From positions 1-14,296 of the forward strand of contig JAFANK010000073.1 of assembly GCA_019232725.1 (NCBI GenBank): 14,296 nt of DNA. The letters are read 5' to 3'. Positions 13,559-14,296 of this stretch are shown piece by piece (the first letter of the stretch is position 1; each line of letters begins with the position of its first letter). Source of the DNA: Vulcanimicrobiota bacterium (GTDB lineage: Bacteria > Vulcanimicrobiota > Vulcanimicrobiia > Eremiobacterales > Eremiobacteraceae). Below the pieces are notes generated by a model, which saw only the letters and a list, made by a program, of their open reading frames with translations, had not been told where the DNA came from and did no database searches. The position numbers were made by a program, and so were the translations under genes.

Positions 13559-14296
13559 CCGCGACGGCCGCGCACGACCGGCACGGGGCCTTCGCGCCTG
13601 ACATCTTTTGGTTTCTTATCCGCGCGTAATCCGACGAACACGGGTTGGCGCATGATGCCCTCATCCGTCCACTCGCCGAACTTGACTTCCGCGACGAGCT
13701 GCGGTCGTATCCAATGCGAGGGCGAATTTGTGGGTGGCCGCTTGGCGAACGGACAGCGTGCGGTCGCGAGCGGCTTCATCTTTTTCATGACGACGTCAAG
13801 AAGATCGCGGTTGAAGCCGGTGCCGACATGGCCGACGTAGCGGAGCTCGCCAGCGTCGTAGACGCCCAGGATCAGCGCGCCGAACTGCTCGCGTGAACCG
13901 CGCGGGTCCGTCCAGCCACCGATCACCACTTCTTGCTCGAGGTGTGTCTTTATCTTCAACCATAAGCGCGATCGCCGTTCGATATAGGGCGAGTCGCGAC
14001 GTTTTGCGATGATGCCCTCGAGCGCACGACGCTTGGCGAGCGTGTACAGCTTCTTGCCGTCGCCAACGACGTGCTTGGAAAGGATCACTTGCGGCGCTCC
14101 GTCGTGCATCAACCGCTGCAATGCGGCTTTCCGCTCCTCGAGCGGGCTGGACCGCAGATCCGTTCGCCCGGCATACAACAGGTCGAACACCGCGAAGGTC
14201 GCCGGCACGGAGCGTTCGAGTGCCGGATCGCTGTGCCGGCGATTGAGCCGCGGCTGCAGGCGCTGGAACGACGAGCGGCCCTCGCGGTCGAGCGCG
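13555..14296 (-). CDS. ligD: ATP-dependent DNA ligase, LigD-type, C-terminal part (5' end outside window)
   Basis: This enzyme seals nicks and broken ends using ATP, the final step of bacterial NHEJ. The 246 visible residues run from the window edge to the TAG stop; the adenylated lysine (motif I) lies beyond the edge. The segment opens with ALDREGRSSFQRLQ, which leads to motif III-like FAVFDLL (34-40). Motif IV is EGIIAK (93-98) and motif V is WLKIK (112-116). The OB-fold domain follows (EQEVVIGGWTDPRGSREQFGALILG), and the tail VAEVKFGEWTDEGIMRQPVFVGLRADKKP matches the end of LigD ligase domains rather than that of replicative ligases. No polymerase domain follows the OB domain, consistent with the separate polymerase gene upstream. 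Whether a phosphoesterase domain precedes it cannot be seen. Its stop overlaps that of the convergent winged-helix gene. Confidence 0.93.
   Translation of the reverse strand, partial: ALDREGRSSFQRLQPRLNRRHSDPALERSVPATFAVFDLLYAGRTDLRSSPLEERKAALQRLMHDGAPQVILSKHVVGDGKKLYTLAKRRALEGIIAKRRDSPYIERRSRLWLKIKTHLEQEVVIGGWTDPRGSREQFGALILGVYDAGELRYVGHVGTGFNRDLLDVVMKKMKPLATARCPFAKRPPTNSPSHWIRPQLVAEVKFGEWTDEGIMRQPVFVGLRADKKPKDVRREGPVPVVRGRRG

Noticed and set aside
1..14296. CRISPR array, insertion sequence or phage module
   Set aside because: No regularly spaced repeats, no transposase, integrase or phage structural gene and no terminal inverted repeats were seen on either strand.

Overview
The window is about 14.3 kb of fairly high-GC bacterial chromosome (roughly 60% GC by eye). 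It is gene-dense and made of short transcription units on alternating strands. It holds 14 protein genes, one of them cut by the right edge, and two tRNA genes with encoded CCA ends. A secreted protein with two TonB C-terminal domains and a lipid-linked-sugar (GT39/ArnT-like) glycosyltransferase suggest a diderm envelope. An oxygen-independent coproporphyrinogen oxidase and a molybdopterin gene suggest facultative or anaerobic capacity. I cannot fix the phylum from sequence alone. An uncultured soil-type lineage such as Eremiobacterota/WPS-2 is a guess. No mobile element, CRISPR array or complete prophage is visible.

Left region (1-4183): a short leader with an 11-bp tandem repeat, then tRNA-Phe(GAA) with a strong hairpin terminator. 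Next is hemN (minus), divergent from a signal-peptide protein with two TonB_C domains (plus). That gene overlaps by ATGA with a beta-hydroxyacid dehydrogenase, and tRNA-Gly(CCC) follows.

Middle region (4211-8161): genes that resemble a detoxification or export set. A MATE efflux pump, a GNAT acetyltransferase and a single-pass membrane protein of unknown function lie on the minus strand, the last two overlapping by ATGA. A VOC (glyoxalase/bleomycin-resistance fold) protein follows. It is divergent from a LysE/RhtB exporter across a 171-bp gap carrying a clear ACCTGA-N7-TCAGGT dyad plus a third half-site.

Right region (8180-14296): a GT39 glycosyltransferase is divergent from a small cupin. 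Then comes a dispersed non-homologous end-joining (NHEJ) locus: a stand-alone LigD-type primase-polymerase (plus), moaA (minus), Ku (plus), a small winged-helix-like protein with an excellent ribosome binding site (plus), and the C-terminal part of an ATP-dependent LigD-type ligase (minus, running off the window). The polymerase and ligase activities that are fused in classical LigD are on separate proteins here. Two convergent pairs in this region overlap by exactly four bases through their stop codons (polymerase/moaA and winged-helix/ligase). No stretch longer than 300 bases lacks a gene. The longest gap is the 254-bp moaA-Ku divergent leader, which contains several inverted repeats.
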